Below, in pieces: positions 24,252 to 31,663 of a stretch of 35,031 nucleotides of DNA. This stretch comes from Actinomadura montaniterrae (GTDB taxonomy: Bacteria; Actinomycetota; Actinomycetes; Streptosporangiales; Streptosporangiaceae), in NCBI RefSeq assembly GCF_008923365.1, contig NZ_WBMR01000092.1, forward strand, positions 1 through 35,031, read 5' to 3'. A model generated the notes under the pieces. The model saw only the letters and a program-made list of their open reading frames with translations, did no database searches and was not told the DNA's origin. Position numbers and translations under genes: made by a program. Position 1 is the first letter of the stretch. Each line of letters starts with the position of its first letter.

Positions 24252-24264
24252 CTGACCGATTGGT
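24137..24264. repeat. 12-bp inverted repeat with 104-nt spacer
   Basis: ACCAATCGGTCA (24137-24148) and its exact complement TGACCGATTGGT (24253-24264) enclose 104 nt that contain the 16-bp palindrome at 24222-24237. It could hold a DNA loop or mark two binding sites of one regulator. Confidence 0.55.
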
Positions 24265-24278
24265 GACAAATTACTGAC
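24252..24278 (-). promoter_or_regulatory. Triple CTGAC/GTGAC direct repeat, 11-bp spacing
   Basis: CTGAC-N6-GTGAC-N6-CTGAC starts at 24252, 24263 and 24274, exactly 11 bp apart; on the minus strand it reads GTCAG-N6-GTCAC-N6-GTCAG. It sits just upstream of -10-like TAGGTT / TTACTT (24291-24300), where a bound response regulator would control the next gene. Confidence 0.5.
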
Positions 24279-24514
24279 CAGGGGGTCGCGTAGGTTACTT
24301 TTTCGCCGCACTCTTGATTCGATTTCGCGTCTGGGCGTCACACATCGCCGCCCTGACCCGATCTGCCCACTGAGGAACGAATCGCACGGGAACTGCGGTG
24401 CTGGGTCAGAAGGCAGGGGCGACAAGCCATGAGACGACCGTTGGGCGGAGCGTGCGCGAACGCGTGGCCGGGGCCGTGCCCCCGAGAGGATGGACCGGAA
24501 GCGAGCGATCATCG

Positions 24515-25843
24515 ATGACGGCGGCACGAACGGGCTCGGTCACGCCTGACCTGACCATCGGCGTGGTGGGCCCCCATGACCTCGTCGAGCGGGTCATGCT
24601 GATGGGCCACGGCCCCACGCCGGTGCCGAGCCGGCTGGTGGCCGCCGCCTACCGCGACGAGCAGGAGGCGGCCGACAAGGTCGTCCGGCTGGGCTCGGGG
24701 GTGGACGTCTGCCTGTTCGCCAGCCCGGTCCCCTACGACTTCGCGCGCAAGGCCGGCGTGCTGACCATGCCCGCGACCTACGTCCCGCTGAACGGCGCCG
24801 CGCTGCAGGGCGCGCTGCTGCGCGCCTCCCTCGACGAGCGCTTCGACCCGTCCCGGGTCAGCATCGACGTGCTCGGCCGCGCCGAGGTCGAGGAGGCCTA
24901 CGCCGAGATCAGCCTCGGCACCGAGCAGGTCCACCTGCGCGAGGAGGCCGCCGGCCCCGGCACGCTCGCCGCCTTCCACGAGCGGCTGTGGCGGCGCGGC
25001 GCGACCACCGTCGCGATGACCTGCGTACACGCCACCGCCGAGCGGATGGAGATGGCCGGGGTCCCAACGATCCGGGTCCGCCCGACCGGCGCGTCCATCC
25101 GCAGCTCCCTGCAGACCGCCGCGCTCCTCGGCGCCCACCACCGGCTGGAGGAGTCCCAGCTCGTCGTCGTGCTGGTGGACGTCCCGACCCTCCGCGAGAC
25201 CCCGCGCCGCGTCACCCCGCGCTACTGGCGGGACGAGCTGAAGCTCGCGCTGCACCGCGTCCTGCTGCAGGAGGCGCACCGGATGAACGCGTCGGTGTGG
25301 CCGCTGGACGACCACAGCTACCTGGTGATCGCGACGCGCGGGTCCGTCACCGCGTCCACCGAGGGCTTCCGGACGCCGCCGTTCGTCGAGCGGGTCCGCG
25401 AGGAGCTCGGCCTCGCGATCGAGGTCGGCATCGGGATGGGCCGTACCGCGCACGAGGCGGAGAACCACGCCCGCGCCGCGCTCGCCCGGTCGCAGAGCTC
25501 CCAGCGCGCGCAGGGCTTCGCGCTCGACCGGGACGGCCGCGCGCTCGTCCCGGCGCCGCGCACCCCGCCGCGCAGCCAGCCGCAGGCCAAGCCGAAGGGC
25601 CTGGAGATCCTCGCGCGGCTCGCCGACAAGCTCGGCGACCAGGAGCAGCCGCTGATCGTGGACGCCGAGAACGCCGGGAAGATGCTCGGGGTCACGCCGC
25701 GCACCGCCCGCCGGCTGCTGCGCACCCTCGTCGAGGAGGGCCTCGCCTGGCCGCTCCCCCCGAACCGCACCCCGCAGCCGGGGCGTCCCCGCCAGCTCTA
25801 CCGCCTGATCGTCGAGAAGCTCGGCCCGGCGAAGGCCGGCTGA
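24515..25843 (+). CDS. Multidomain transcription regulator: sensor, degenerate nucleotide-cyclase-like domain, winged helix
   Basis: 442 residues from ATG 24515. The frame opens upstream to a GTG at 24398, but that extension lacks conserved look; there is no clear Shine-Dalgarno for either. The N-terminal ~210 residues (LTIGVVGPHDLVERVM, later GATTVAMTCVHATAERMEMAGVPTIRVRPT) resemble the PrpR-N/periplasmic-binding-like sensor fold. Residues ~215-345 (LVVVLVDVPTLRETPR, ASVWPLDDHSYLVIATRG, EVGIGMGRTAHEAENHARAALARS) look like a GGDEF / GTP-cyclohydrolase-III fold without a GGDEF motif. The C-terminus (AGKMLGVTPRTARRLLRTLVEEGLAWPLP) is a winged helix. It is probably a DNA-binding sensor of a small ligand or nucleotide. 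The gene stands alone behind a repeat-rich promoter region. Confidence 0.65.
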   Translation: MTAARTGSVTPDLTIGVVGPHDLVERVMLMGHGPTPVPSRLVAAAYRDEQEAADKVVRLGSGVDVCLFASPVPYDFARKAGVLTMPATYVPLNGAALQGALLRASLDERFDPSRVSIDVLGRAEVEEAYAEISLGTEQVHLREEAAGPGTLAAFHERLWRRGATTVAMTCVHATAERMEMAGVPTIRVRPTGASIRSSLQTAALLGAHHRLEESQLVVVLVDVPTLRETPRRVTPRYWRDELKLALHRVLLQEAHRMNASVWPLDDHSYLVIATRGSVTASTEGFRTPPFVERVREELGLAIEVGIGMGRTAHEAENHARAALARSQSSQRAQGFALDRDGRALVPAPRTPPRSQPQAKPKGLEILARLADKLGDQEQPLIVDAENAGKMLGVTPRTARRLLRTLVEEGLAWPLPPNRTPQPGRPRQLYRLIVEKLGPAKAG

Positions 25844-25885
25844 CCGCGCCCGGCCGGCCGCCCGGGTTCGGCCTGCCGCCCTGGC

Positions 25886-26800
25886 TCAGCCCGCCTCTTT
25901 GGCGAGGGCCTCGCGCACCGCCGGGACGACCTCCCCGCCCCAGCGGCCGAGGGAGACGTCGTCCTGCGTTCCGCCCTCCGGCGAGAACAGCATGAACCCG
26001 GACGCGCCGTGCTCCAGGACGGCGCCCGTCAGCTCCTCCGCCCACTGGTCCGCCGACCCGCCGATCCAGCGCCCGTCGCCGTCGCGGGTGGCGGGCAGCG
26101 GCCGGTCGGTGATGCGTCCGGGCAGGTTGAAGACCGTGCGGACCGCGGCGGGGTCGCGGCCCGCGGCGGCGGCCGCCTCGTCGATGACCGGGCGCGACGT
26201 CCGGTACCGCTCGCTGAGCCAGTCCGCCGCGTGGCCCGGGATCCAGCCGTCGGCGACCCGCCCGGTGGCGGCCAGGGACCGCCGGCCGACCGAGCCCGTC
26301 CAGACCGGCGGCGCGTCCACCGGCGCCGGCTCGATCTCGCGGACCCGGTGGTGGCGGCCCTCGAAGGTGACCGGCTCGCCGCCCCCGGACAGCTTCCTGA
26401 CCAGCACGATCGCCTCCTCGAAGGCGTCGACGGCGGCGGCGGGCGCGAGCGGCTCGACGCCCATGTCGGCGATCCGGTCCCACAGCCCGCCCGCGCCCAT
26501 GCCGAGCACGACGCGACCGCCGGACAGCGCCGACAGCGTCGTCACCGCCCGCGCGAGCATCGGGGCGGGGCGGGTCGGCAGGTTGGTGACGTTGGCGAAC
26601 CCGGCGATGCGGTCCGTCCGGCCGAGGAGGAACCCGATGGTGGCGTAGGCGTCCAGGCGCGCGCCGATGTAGGGGTGGTCGGAGAGGGAGAACAGGTCGA
26701 GCCCGTCGCGGTCGGCCCGGAGGACCTTGCGCAGCAGCGCCGGCCCTTCGTCGATGGTGCTGTGCGCGCCGAAACCGAAGACGACTTCCTGTGCGGGCAT
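25886..26800 (-). CDS. LLM-class (probably F420-dependent) oxidoreductase
   Basis: 304 residues with the luciferase-like TIM barrel: FGFGAHSTIDEGPALLRKVLRADRDGLDLFSLSDHPY at the N-terminus, IAGFANVTNLPTRPAPMLARAVTTLSALSGGRVVLGMGAGG near residue 85, and VWTGSVGRRSLAATGRVADGWIPG near 170. In actinobacteria this subgroup normally uses coenzyme F420; FMN is the alternative. The substrate is unknown. The start has AAAGGCGGAG on the minus strand. The upstream FAD oxidoreductase ends 40 bp before it, so the two form an operon behind the double operator at 27971-28007. Confidence 0.85.
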   Translation of the reverse strand: MPAQEVVFGFGAHSTIDEGPALLRKVLRADRDGLDLFSLSDHPYIGARLDAYATIGFLLGRTDRIAGFANVTNLPTRPAPMLARAVTTLSALSGGRVVLGMGAGGLWDRIADMGVEPLAPAAAVDAFEEAIVLVRKLSGGGEPVTFEGRHHRVREIEPAPVDAPPVWTGSVGRRSLAATGRVADGWIPGHAADWLSERYRTSRPVIDEAAAAAGRDPAAVRTVFNLPGRITDRPLPATRDGDGRWIGGSADQWAEELTGAVLEHGASGFMLFSPEGGTQDDVSLGRWGGEVVPAVREALAKEAG

Positions 26801-26840
26801 GGCTCCGCCTTTCGTTCGAGGAGGATCGGGGGCGCCGGGA

Positions 26841-27938
26841 TCAGGCGGTGGGGCCGAACTGGCCGACGAAACGGCCGGTGAACAGGTCCGCGCCCTTGTA
26901 CTCGGCGACCATCGCGGGCGACGCGACGGACGGGCCGTCCGGGGTCGGGAGCTGCCCGACGCCGCCGCGGGTGCCGAGCGGGAGCAGGATCATCGGGTGC
27001 GGCTGCGGCCGGTACGTCGCGGTGGGCCGCTCGCCGTTCAGCTGGGCCTTGATGTTCGCGACGACGACCTCGGCGTGCCGCGTCGCCCATCCGGCCATCT
27101 TCGCCTCCGCGACGTCGGTGAGGTCGCCGACCGCGTAGACGTGGTCGTGCCCGGCGACGTTCAGGGACGCGGTGACGCCGACCTGCCCCTGCGGGTTCAG
27201 GGTGGTGAGCCGGCCGTCGGCGAGATAGCCGCTGTTGGTGCGGACACCGTAGGCGCGGAACCAGATGTCGGCGGTGATCTCCTCGCCGCCGCCGGTGGTG
27301 ACGGTGAAGGCGCCGGCGCGGCCGGGCTCGGTGGCGGGCGGCGCGGCGAGGGCGGTGCCGAGCCGCACGTCGATGCCGAGTTCGGCGAGCTGGCGGCGCA
27401 GGTCGGCGACCATCTCGGGCGCGAAGCCGGGCAGCAGCTCGGGGGCCGGGTCGACGACGGTGACGTGCTTGTCCGGCCAGGTCTCCTTGATCTCGCCGGC
27501 CAGTTCCAGGCCGACCGGCCCGGCGCCGAGGATCAGCACCCGGCCGGCGCCCCGCAGCTCCTTGTGGGTGCGGCGGAGATCGTCCAGAGCGTCGGCGACG
27601 GTGTCGGAGCCGGGCTTGGCGGGGTAGGCGTAGCTGGAACCGGTGGCCAGCACGAGGTAGTCCGCGTCGACGCGGCCGCCGGACGCGAGGTCGACGCCGC
27701 GGGGGTCGGCGGAGACCGCGCGGTCGCGGATCTGCCGGCCGCCCTCGGTGAGCAGCGTCGCGTAGGGGAAGAACATGTTGGCGGCCCAGTCGGGCCTGGT
27801 CAGCGCCCGCAGCGACGCCGCCGCGTTGACGAACGCGTCCCGCGGGTCGATCAGCACGACGTCCGCCTCCGGCTGCAGCGCCTTGGCGACCGCCGCGCCG
27901 CCGTACCCTCCGCCGATGACCGCGACCGTACGGCTCAT
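26841..27938 (-). CDS. FAD-dependent pyridine nucleotide oxidoreductase (AIF/NDH-2-like)
   Basis: 365 residues. Two Rossmann dinucleotide sites are visible: TVAVIGGGYGGAAVAKAL at the N-terminus for FAD, and RVLILGAGPVGLELAGEI near residue 135 for NAD(P)H. LVLATGSSYAYP and the second FAD motif HVYAVGDLTD near 270 complete the family pattern. No CxxxxC redox pair is present, so it is not a disulfide reductase; it more likely passes electrons from NAD(P)H to a quinone or small acceptor. It is the first gene of an operon with the LLM oxidoreductase and is probably repressed by the MarR protein encoded just upstream. GGGAG precedes ATG 27938. Confidence 0.85.
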   Translation of the reverse strand: MSRTVAVIGGGYGGAAVAKALQPEADVVLIDPRDAFVNAAASLRALTRPDWAANMFFPYATLLTEGGRQIRDRAVSADPRGVDLASGGRVDADYLVLATGSSYAYPAKPGSDTVADALDDLRRTHKELRGAGRVLILGAGPVGLELAGEIKETWPDKHVTVVDPAPELLPGFAPEMVADLRRQLAELGIDVRLGTALAAPPATEPGRAGAFTVTTGGGEEITADIWFRAYGVRTNSGYLADGRLTTLNPQGQVGVTASLNVAGHDHVYAVGDLTDVAEAKMAGWATRHAEVVVANIKAQLNGERPTATYRPQPHPMILLPLGTRGGVGQLPTPDGPSVASPAMVAEYKGADLFTGRFVGQFGPTA

Positions 27939-27970
27939 GATGACATCACTCCCGTTGGCGAAAAGCTTGA

Positions 27971-28007
27971 GTTCGTAGTACGAACGGTATCAGTTCGTAC
28001 TACGAAC
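27971..28007 (-). promoter_or_regulatory. Double 15-bp palindromic operator over the redox-operon promoter
   Basis: GTTCGTAGTACGAAC (27971-27985) and GTTCGTACTACGAAC (27993-28007) are each perfect palindromes around a single central base, with centres exactly 22 bp (two helical turns) apart. On the minus strand TTGTTG as -35 and TACCGT as -10 are 17 nt apart: the 27993-28007 palindrome fills the spacer and the other overlaps and follows the -10. Bound repressor would occlude the promoter. Size and symmetry fit MarR-family operators. Confidence 0.85.
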
Positions 28008-28043
28008 AACAACCTCGCGGCCGGGGAGAACGATTCCCCGGCG

Positions 28044-28523
28044 TCAGCGCGCGCCGGCGGCGGCCCCTTCGTCCGGCTCCTGGAAGACCACCGGAACCTC
28101 GTTGTCCAGCACGACGCGGCCGAGCAGCCCGGCGAGCGCGTCCCGCTCGGCGGCGCTCAGGCCGGCCGCCAGATCGTCGATCCGCTTGCAGGTCTCGGCG
28201 TAGAACTCGTCCACGAGCCCGGCGCCGCGCTCGGTCAGCGCGACCCGCACGGCCCGCGTGTCCCGCGGATCCGGCTCGCGCCGCACCAGCCCGTTGCGCT
28301 CGGTGCGGTCCACCAGGCCGGTGAGGCTCGACTTCGCCAGCCCCAGCGTCGCGCCCAGCTCGCCCATCCCGTACGACCTGCCCATCAGCACGCAGAGCAG
28401 CTGCCCCTGCTGCTGGGTCAGCCCGTACTCGCGGGCCGACGCCGCGTACACGGCGTCCACCAGGAAGGAGGACCGCACCAGCGCGGCCACGACCCCGATC
28501 CGACCGTCATCTTCTTTGACCAC
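28044..28523 (-). CDS. MarR-family transcriptional regulator
   Basis: 159 residues with the MarR winged helix: YGLTQQQGQLLCVLMGRSYGMGELGATLGLAKSSLTGLVDRTERNGLVRREPDPRDTRAVRVALTERGAGLVDEF. The DPRDTRAVRV wing motif is classic. N- and C-terminal helices form the dimer interface; one Cys lies in the winged-helix region and one in ETCKRID. GTG 28523 is six nt after TAGTCT (complement of 28530-28535), so it is probably leaderless. It lies just upstream of, and codirectional with, the FAD/LLM operon, whose promoter carries two palindromes; a related palindrome lies at its own promoter. It probably represses both. Confidence 0.92.
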   Translation of the reverse strand: MVKEDDGRIGVVAALVRSSFLVDAVYAASAREYGLTQQQGQLLCVLMGRSYGMGELGATLGLAKSSLTGLVDRTERNGLVRREPDPRDTRAVRVALTERGAGLVDEFYAETCKRIDDLAAGLSAAERDALAGLLGRVVLDNEVPVVFQEPDEGAAAGAR

Positions 28524-28553
28524 GCGGCCAGACTAACACCGGACGAGCCGATA

Positions 28554-28568
28554 ATTCGCACAGCGAAC
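28554..28568 (-). promoter_or_regulatory. Diverged third operator at the marR promoter
   Basis: ATTCGCACAGCGAAC keeps the outer TTCG-N7-CGAA of the two operators downstream (10 of 15 positions). It overlaps the expected -35 region of the marR promoter, which would give weaker autorepression. Confidence 0.5.
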
Positions 28569-29252
28569 TGCGACGATGCGCTCCTGGACCCGGCCCCGGA
28601 CGGCGGTGCCCGCCGGCCTTCCGCCGGCCGCCCGAGTTCACCGGACGCGGCCCGCGCCGCACGAACGCGGCGGGCGCGCCGCCGCCGCGCGGACGTCCCG
28701 GCACCGGCGCCCGGGACATCCGGAAACGGGCTTCCGGCCGCCCGGATCGGCCGCACCGGAAACGGCCTTGACCGATCAAATTTCGCCGTTCATGATGGCG
28801 GTCACGTGAGGCATCATCGCTGATTCCGGCCCGCCTCCGCGGCCGGATTCCTCGGCGCTGGGCGCGTGCCCTCGTACCGGTTCCCGCTGTTTCCGGATTC
28901 GTGGAGCGCGCCGTGTACCCGACAAGCCCGATCGCCGCGGCCCGCGCGGTGCGCCTGCCGCCGAGCCGCGCAGGTCCGCCGTCGCCGCAGACCTTCGCCA
29001 GGCAGGTCCATCGCCCGCCCTGACCGCCGTCCCGGCCGCTCGGCGCGGGGAGTCCGCGCGCCGAGTCGCACCGCCCGGAGACGCGATCGCACCGCGTCAC
29101 GCCCAGGCCACCCCACCCCGCCTTTTCGCGCCCCGCCATTTTCGCTCTGCACACGCGCCATTCAGTGAGCGCGCGCTTCCGCCTGCCGGAAAACGACTAT
29201 TAGGCGTCCGGTTTAATTAGAAACCAGAGAGTGTCTCAATCCGGCCACGCCC
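28569..29252. other. Intergenic region, no gene supported
   Basis: Several open frames exist on both strands, but none has a start signal, coding bias or family resemblance. The sequence is GC-rich with scattered short inverted repeats. One candidate plus-strand promoter is TTGACC (28768-28773) with CATGAT (28791-28796) at 17 nt; TTGACCGATCAA is also palindromic. What it would transcribe is unclear. Confidence 0.5.
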
Positions 29253-29282
29253 TTGAATTCACCCGCCGGAGATGTGCTTAAT
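29253..29282 (+). promoter_or_regulatory. Candidate promoter of the secreted four-Cys protein
   Basis: TTGAAT (29253-29258) and CTTAAT (29277-29282) are 18 nt apart, giving a predicted leader of about 35 nt before GTG 29324. Confidence 0.4.
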
Positions 29283-29298
29283 CGCGGTACCACCCCCT

Positions 29299-29329
29299 TG
29301 ACACCTCGCGAAGGGAGCCACAGGTGTCA
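29299..29329 (+). promoter_or_regulatory. Inverted repeat enclosing the ribosome site of the secreted protein
   Basis: TGACACCT (29299-29306) is the exact complement of AGGTGTCA (29322-29329). The AAGGGAG ribosome site lies in the 15-nt loop and the GTG start in the right arm, so folding would limit translation. Confidence 0.45.
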
Positions 29330-29953
29330 CGTGTCCGCAAGCTCGCAGTCGTCGGAGCCGCTTCGGCCTCCGTCCTCGCGCTGACGATGGCCCCGGCGTC
29401 CGCCGCCGGCACCACCATCCACAGCGGCAGCGCCACCGGCCCCGCCTACTCCGGCGGCGTCGTCGCGACCAACCTCGGCAACGTCTCGGTCGTCACCTCG
29501 CTCAGCAACGCCACCTGCACGTCCGCCATCCAGAACGGCACCATCAACTCCGACGGCACCGCCCTGAACGTCACGTCGGCGTCGTTCACCGGATGCACCA
29601 GCAGCCTCGGCGCCGTCACCGTCACCGCCCAGAGCCTGCCCTGGACCGGCGGCTCCGTCGTCTACGCCCCCGTCGCCGGCGGCCGGGACGGCACCATCAC
29701 CGTCGCCCACTACACCGTCGGCGCCACCACCTTCGGGCTCAGCTGCGTCTACTCCGGGACCCTCACCGGCGACGGCTACAACCCGAACAACCCCAACCGG
29801 CCCGACACCTCCGTCGCCCAGGCCGAAGCCAAGATCACCAACGGCACCGTGACCAAGCAGAGCGGATCCTTCCTCTGCCCCGCCACGGCCACGGTGACCG
29901 CCGCCTTCAAGCTCGTCGGCAGCGGCGGCCAGCAGCTCTGGGCCACCAGCTGA
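29324..29953 (+). CDS. Secreted protein with four Cys, unknown function
   Basis: 209 residues. Clear signal peptide: SRVRKLAVVGAASASVLALTMAPASA, with cleavage after the ASA near residue 27. The mature part is Thr/Ser/Gly/Val-rich and probably all-beta, with four Cys (TCTSAIQ, FTGCTSS, LSCVYSG, FLCPATA) that could form two disulfides. The family resembles small secreted proteins common in Streptosporangiales and Streptomyces with no known role. AAGGGAG lies six nt before GTG 29324. A 17-bp stem terminator follows, so it is a single-gene unit. The GC3-rich codon use is normal for the genome. Confidence 0.8.
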   Translation: MSRVRKLAVVGAASASVLALTMAPASAAGTTIHSGSATGPAYSGGVVATNLGNVSVVTSLSNATCTSAIQNGTINSDGTALNVTSASFTGCTSSLGAVTVTAQSLPWTGGSVVYAPVAGGRDGTITVAHYTVGATTFGLSCVYSGTLTGDGYNPNNPNRPDTSVAQAEAKITNGTVTKQSGSFLCPATATVTAAFKLVGSGGQQLWATS

Positions 29954-29960
29954 CCCGGTG

Positions 29961-30002
29961 ACCGGGCCGTCCCGCCCCTCCGGACGGGCGGGACGGCCCG
30001 GT
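29961..30002. terminator. 17-bp stem terminator between convergent genes
   Basis: The arms 29961-29977 (ACCGGGCCGTCCCGCCC) and 29986-30002 are perfectly complementary, with an 8-nt loop. It can serve both the secreted-protein gene and the convergent aminotransferase gene. Confidence 0.85.
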
Positions 30003-30003
30003 A

Positions 30004-30055
30004 CACGGCGTCAGTTCGGATGCACGGCGTCAGTTCCCGTACACGGCGTCAGTTC
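30004..30055. repeat. Three 19-bp tandem repeats over the aminotransferase stop codon
   Basis: CACGGCGTCAGTTC occurs at 30004, 30023 and 30042, each 19 bp apart. The last copy contains the TGA stop of the minus-strand aminotransferase gene, so AAC-TGA is repeated twice more downstream. Confidence 0.85.
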
Positions 30056-31128
30056 CGGTGCGGGAACGCCTTCGCGACCGCCAGGAACGCGTCGTTCTCC
30101 TCCGGCGAGCCGATCGAGACGCGCGCGCCCTCCCCCTCGAACGGGCGGACGCTCACCCCCTGCGCGTCGCACGCCGCCGAGAACTCCATCGTCCGCTCGC
30201 CGAGCCGCAGCCACACGAAGTTGGCCTCCGTCGGCGGGACCGTCCAGCCGTCCGCGAGCAGCGTCCCGCGGACCCGGTCGCGCTCCTTCACCGTCCGCTC
30301 GACCCGCTCCAGCAGCTCGTCCGTCGCCTCCAGCGACGCGATGCCCGCCGCCTGCGCCACCGAGTTCACGCTGAACGGCAGGAACGTCTTGCGGATCGCG
30401 CCCGCCACGATCGGGTGCGCCACCAGGTACCCGATCCGCAGCCCCGCGAGCCCGTACGCCTTCGAGAACGTCCGCAGCACCGCCAGGTTCGGCCGGTCGC
30501 CGTACATCGTGAGCCCGTCCGGGACGGCGTCGTCGCGGACGTACTCGCGGTACGCCTCGTCCAGCACGACCAGGCAGTCCTCGGGCACCCGGTCGAGGAA
30601 CGCCTCGATCTCCGCGCGCGGGACCACGGTCCCGGTCGGGTTGTTCGGGTTGCACAGGAAGACAAGCCGGGTCCTCTCGGTGATCGCGTCGGCCATCGCC
30701 GGCAGGTCGTGCGTCTCGTCCTTCAGCGGCACCTGGACGCCCGTCGCGCCGGACAGCGACACCAGCAGCGGGTACGCCTCGAACGACCGCCACGCGTACA
30801 CGACCTCGGTGCCGGGCTCGGCGACCGCCTCCAGCAGCATCTGCGTCATGCCGACCGACCCGCAGCCCACCGCGACGTGATCGGCGGACACGCCGCAGAA
30901 CGCCGCGATCGCCTCCGTCAGCGCGGTCGCGTTGTTGTCGGGGTAGCGGTTGACGTTCCGCGCCGCCGCGGCGATCGCGTCCAGCACCGAGGGGAGCGGC
31001 CCCTCCGGCGACTCGTTGGACGAGAGCTTGAACGAGCGGCCCTCGGGCGACACCACGACCTTCCCGGGCTTGTAAGCCACGAACCGGTCGAGGACGGAGC
31101 GGAAGCGCGGAGTGGTTGCCTCGGACAC
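30049..31128 (-). CDS. HisC-type aminotransferase (histidinol-phosphate / aromatic)
   Basis: 359 residues, class I/II PLP aminotransferase. Motifs: KLSSNESPEGPLPSVLDAI at the N-terminus, RYPDNNATALTEAIA, VAVGCGSVGMTQMLLEAV, LVFLCNPNNPTGTVV near residue 155, VVLDEAYREYV near 190 with the PLP Asp, and FSKAYGLAGLRIGYLVAHP near 220 with the PLP Lys. It is related to HisC and to the actinobacterial aromatic aminotransferase Pat. It stands outside a his operon, so an aromatic or phenylalanine role is as likely as histidine synthesis. GTG 31128 has TGGAGGA on the minus strand. Confidence 0.88.
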   Translation of the reverse strand: MSEATTPRFRSVLDRFVAYKPGKVVVSPEGRSFKLSSNESPEGPLPSVLDAIAAAARNVNRYPDNNATALTEAIAAFCGVSADHVAVGCGSVGMTQMLLEAVAEPGTEVVYAWRSFEAYPLLVSLSGATGVQVPLKDETHDLPAMADAITERTRLVFLCNPNNPTGTVVPRAEIEAFLDRVPEDCLVVLDEAYREYVRDDAVPDGLTMYGDRPNLAVLRTFSKAYGLAGLRIGYLVAHPIVAGAIRKTFLPFSVNSVAQAAGIASLEATDELLERVERTVKERDRVRGTLLADGWTVPPTEANFVWLRLGERTMEFSAACDAQGVSVRPFEGEGARVSIGSPEENDAFLAVAKAFPHRN

Positions 31129-31235
31129 CGTTGTCCTCCAGGTTGCACAGGGGTGTTGGGGTCAAGCCTACGGAATGCGCCAGGTCCCGGGCCAAAGCGG
31201 GACACGCCCCGCTCAGGAGGCGCCGATCCCTCGGA

Positions 31236-31288
31236 TCACGCCGCGGTCTCCCGGATCATGCCGCGGTCGCGCGTCACGCCGTGGCCTC
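31236..31288. repeat. Three ~19-bp tandem repeats over the next stop codon
   Basis: TCACGCCGCGGTCTC (31236), TCATGCCGCGGTCGC (31256) and TCACGCCGTGGCCTC (31274) are copies 20 and 18 bp apart. The last holds the TGA stop of the minus-strand gene at 31274-31558; each other copy also carries a TGA at the same place. Confidence 0.75.
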
Positions 31289-31558
31289 GCGCATCATCCA
31301 GCACACGGCGACGATCCGGACGAACTCCCAGTCGCGCGTGCTGTCCGGCCACCAGCCGCGGTTGAACGCCTCCTCCGCGAACGACCGCAGGTAGCCCATC
31401 AGCTCGTCCTCGCCCGGCTCGCCCAGCTCGTCGCGCAGGCTCGCCACGTGCTGGTCGACGGCCGCCGCCAGCCCGGGGGACCCGGCCATCTCCGCGACGC
31501 CGGCCTCCCCGATGTCCCTGACGAGCAGGCCGAGCACTTCGGACGAGTCACCGTTCAT
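31274..31558 (-). CDS. Small helical protein (DUF6401-like), unknown function
   Basis: 94 residues from ATG 31558. Pattern: VLGLLVRDIGEAGVAEMAGSPGLAAAVDQHVASLRDEL, then YLRSFAEEAFNRGWWPDSTRDWEFVRIVAVCWMMREATA. The GLAAAVDQHVA core and the late (L/V)AVC recall small actinobacterial DUF6401 proteins; this is a memory-based match. There is no membrane segment. The -10-like TAGCTT is seven nt before the ATG on the minus strand, fitting a leaderless start. Its 3' end is tandemly repeated. Confidence 0.55.
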   Translation of the reverse strand: MNGDSSEVLGLLVRDIGEAGVAEMAGSPGLAAAVDQHVASLRDELGEPGEDELMGYLRSFAEEAFNRGWWPDSTRDWEFVRIVAVCWMMREATA

Positions 31559-31663
31559 AGGTCGCAAGCTAGCAATCCCGCCCGGATGCCCGCGACGTCA
31601 CCCCAGGTCAGACAGGGATCTTTTACCCTCGTGGCCGCGACCGGCCACCCGCCGCCGGCGCAC

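Noticed and set aside
24398..24514. N-terminal extension of the multidomain regulator to GTG 24398
   Set aside because: The 39 extra residues look non-coding and lack a ribosome site; ATG 24515 leads directly into the sensor-like domain, though this is not certain.
28576..29168. Open frames in the 0.8-kb gap after marR
   Set aside because: Overlapping frames on both strands with Arg/Pro-rich translations, no start signals and no family resemblance.
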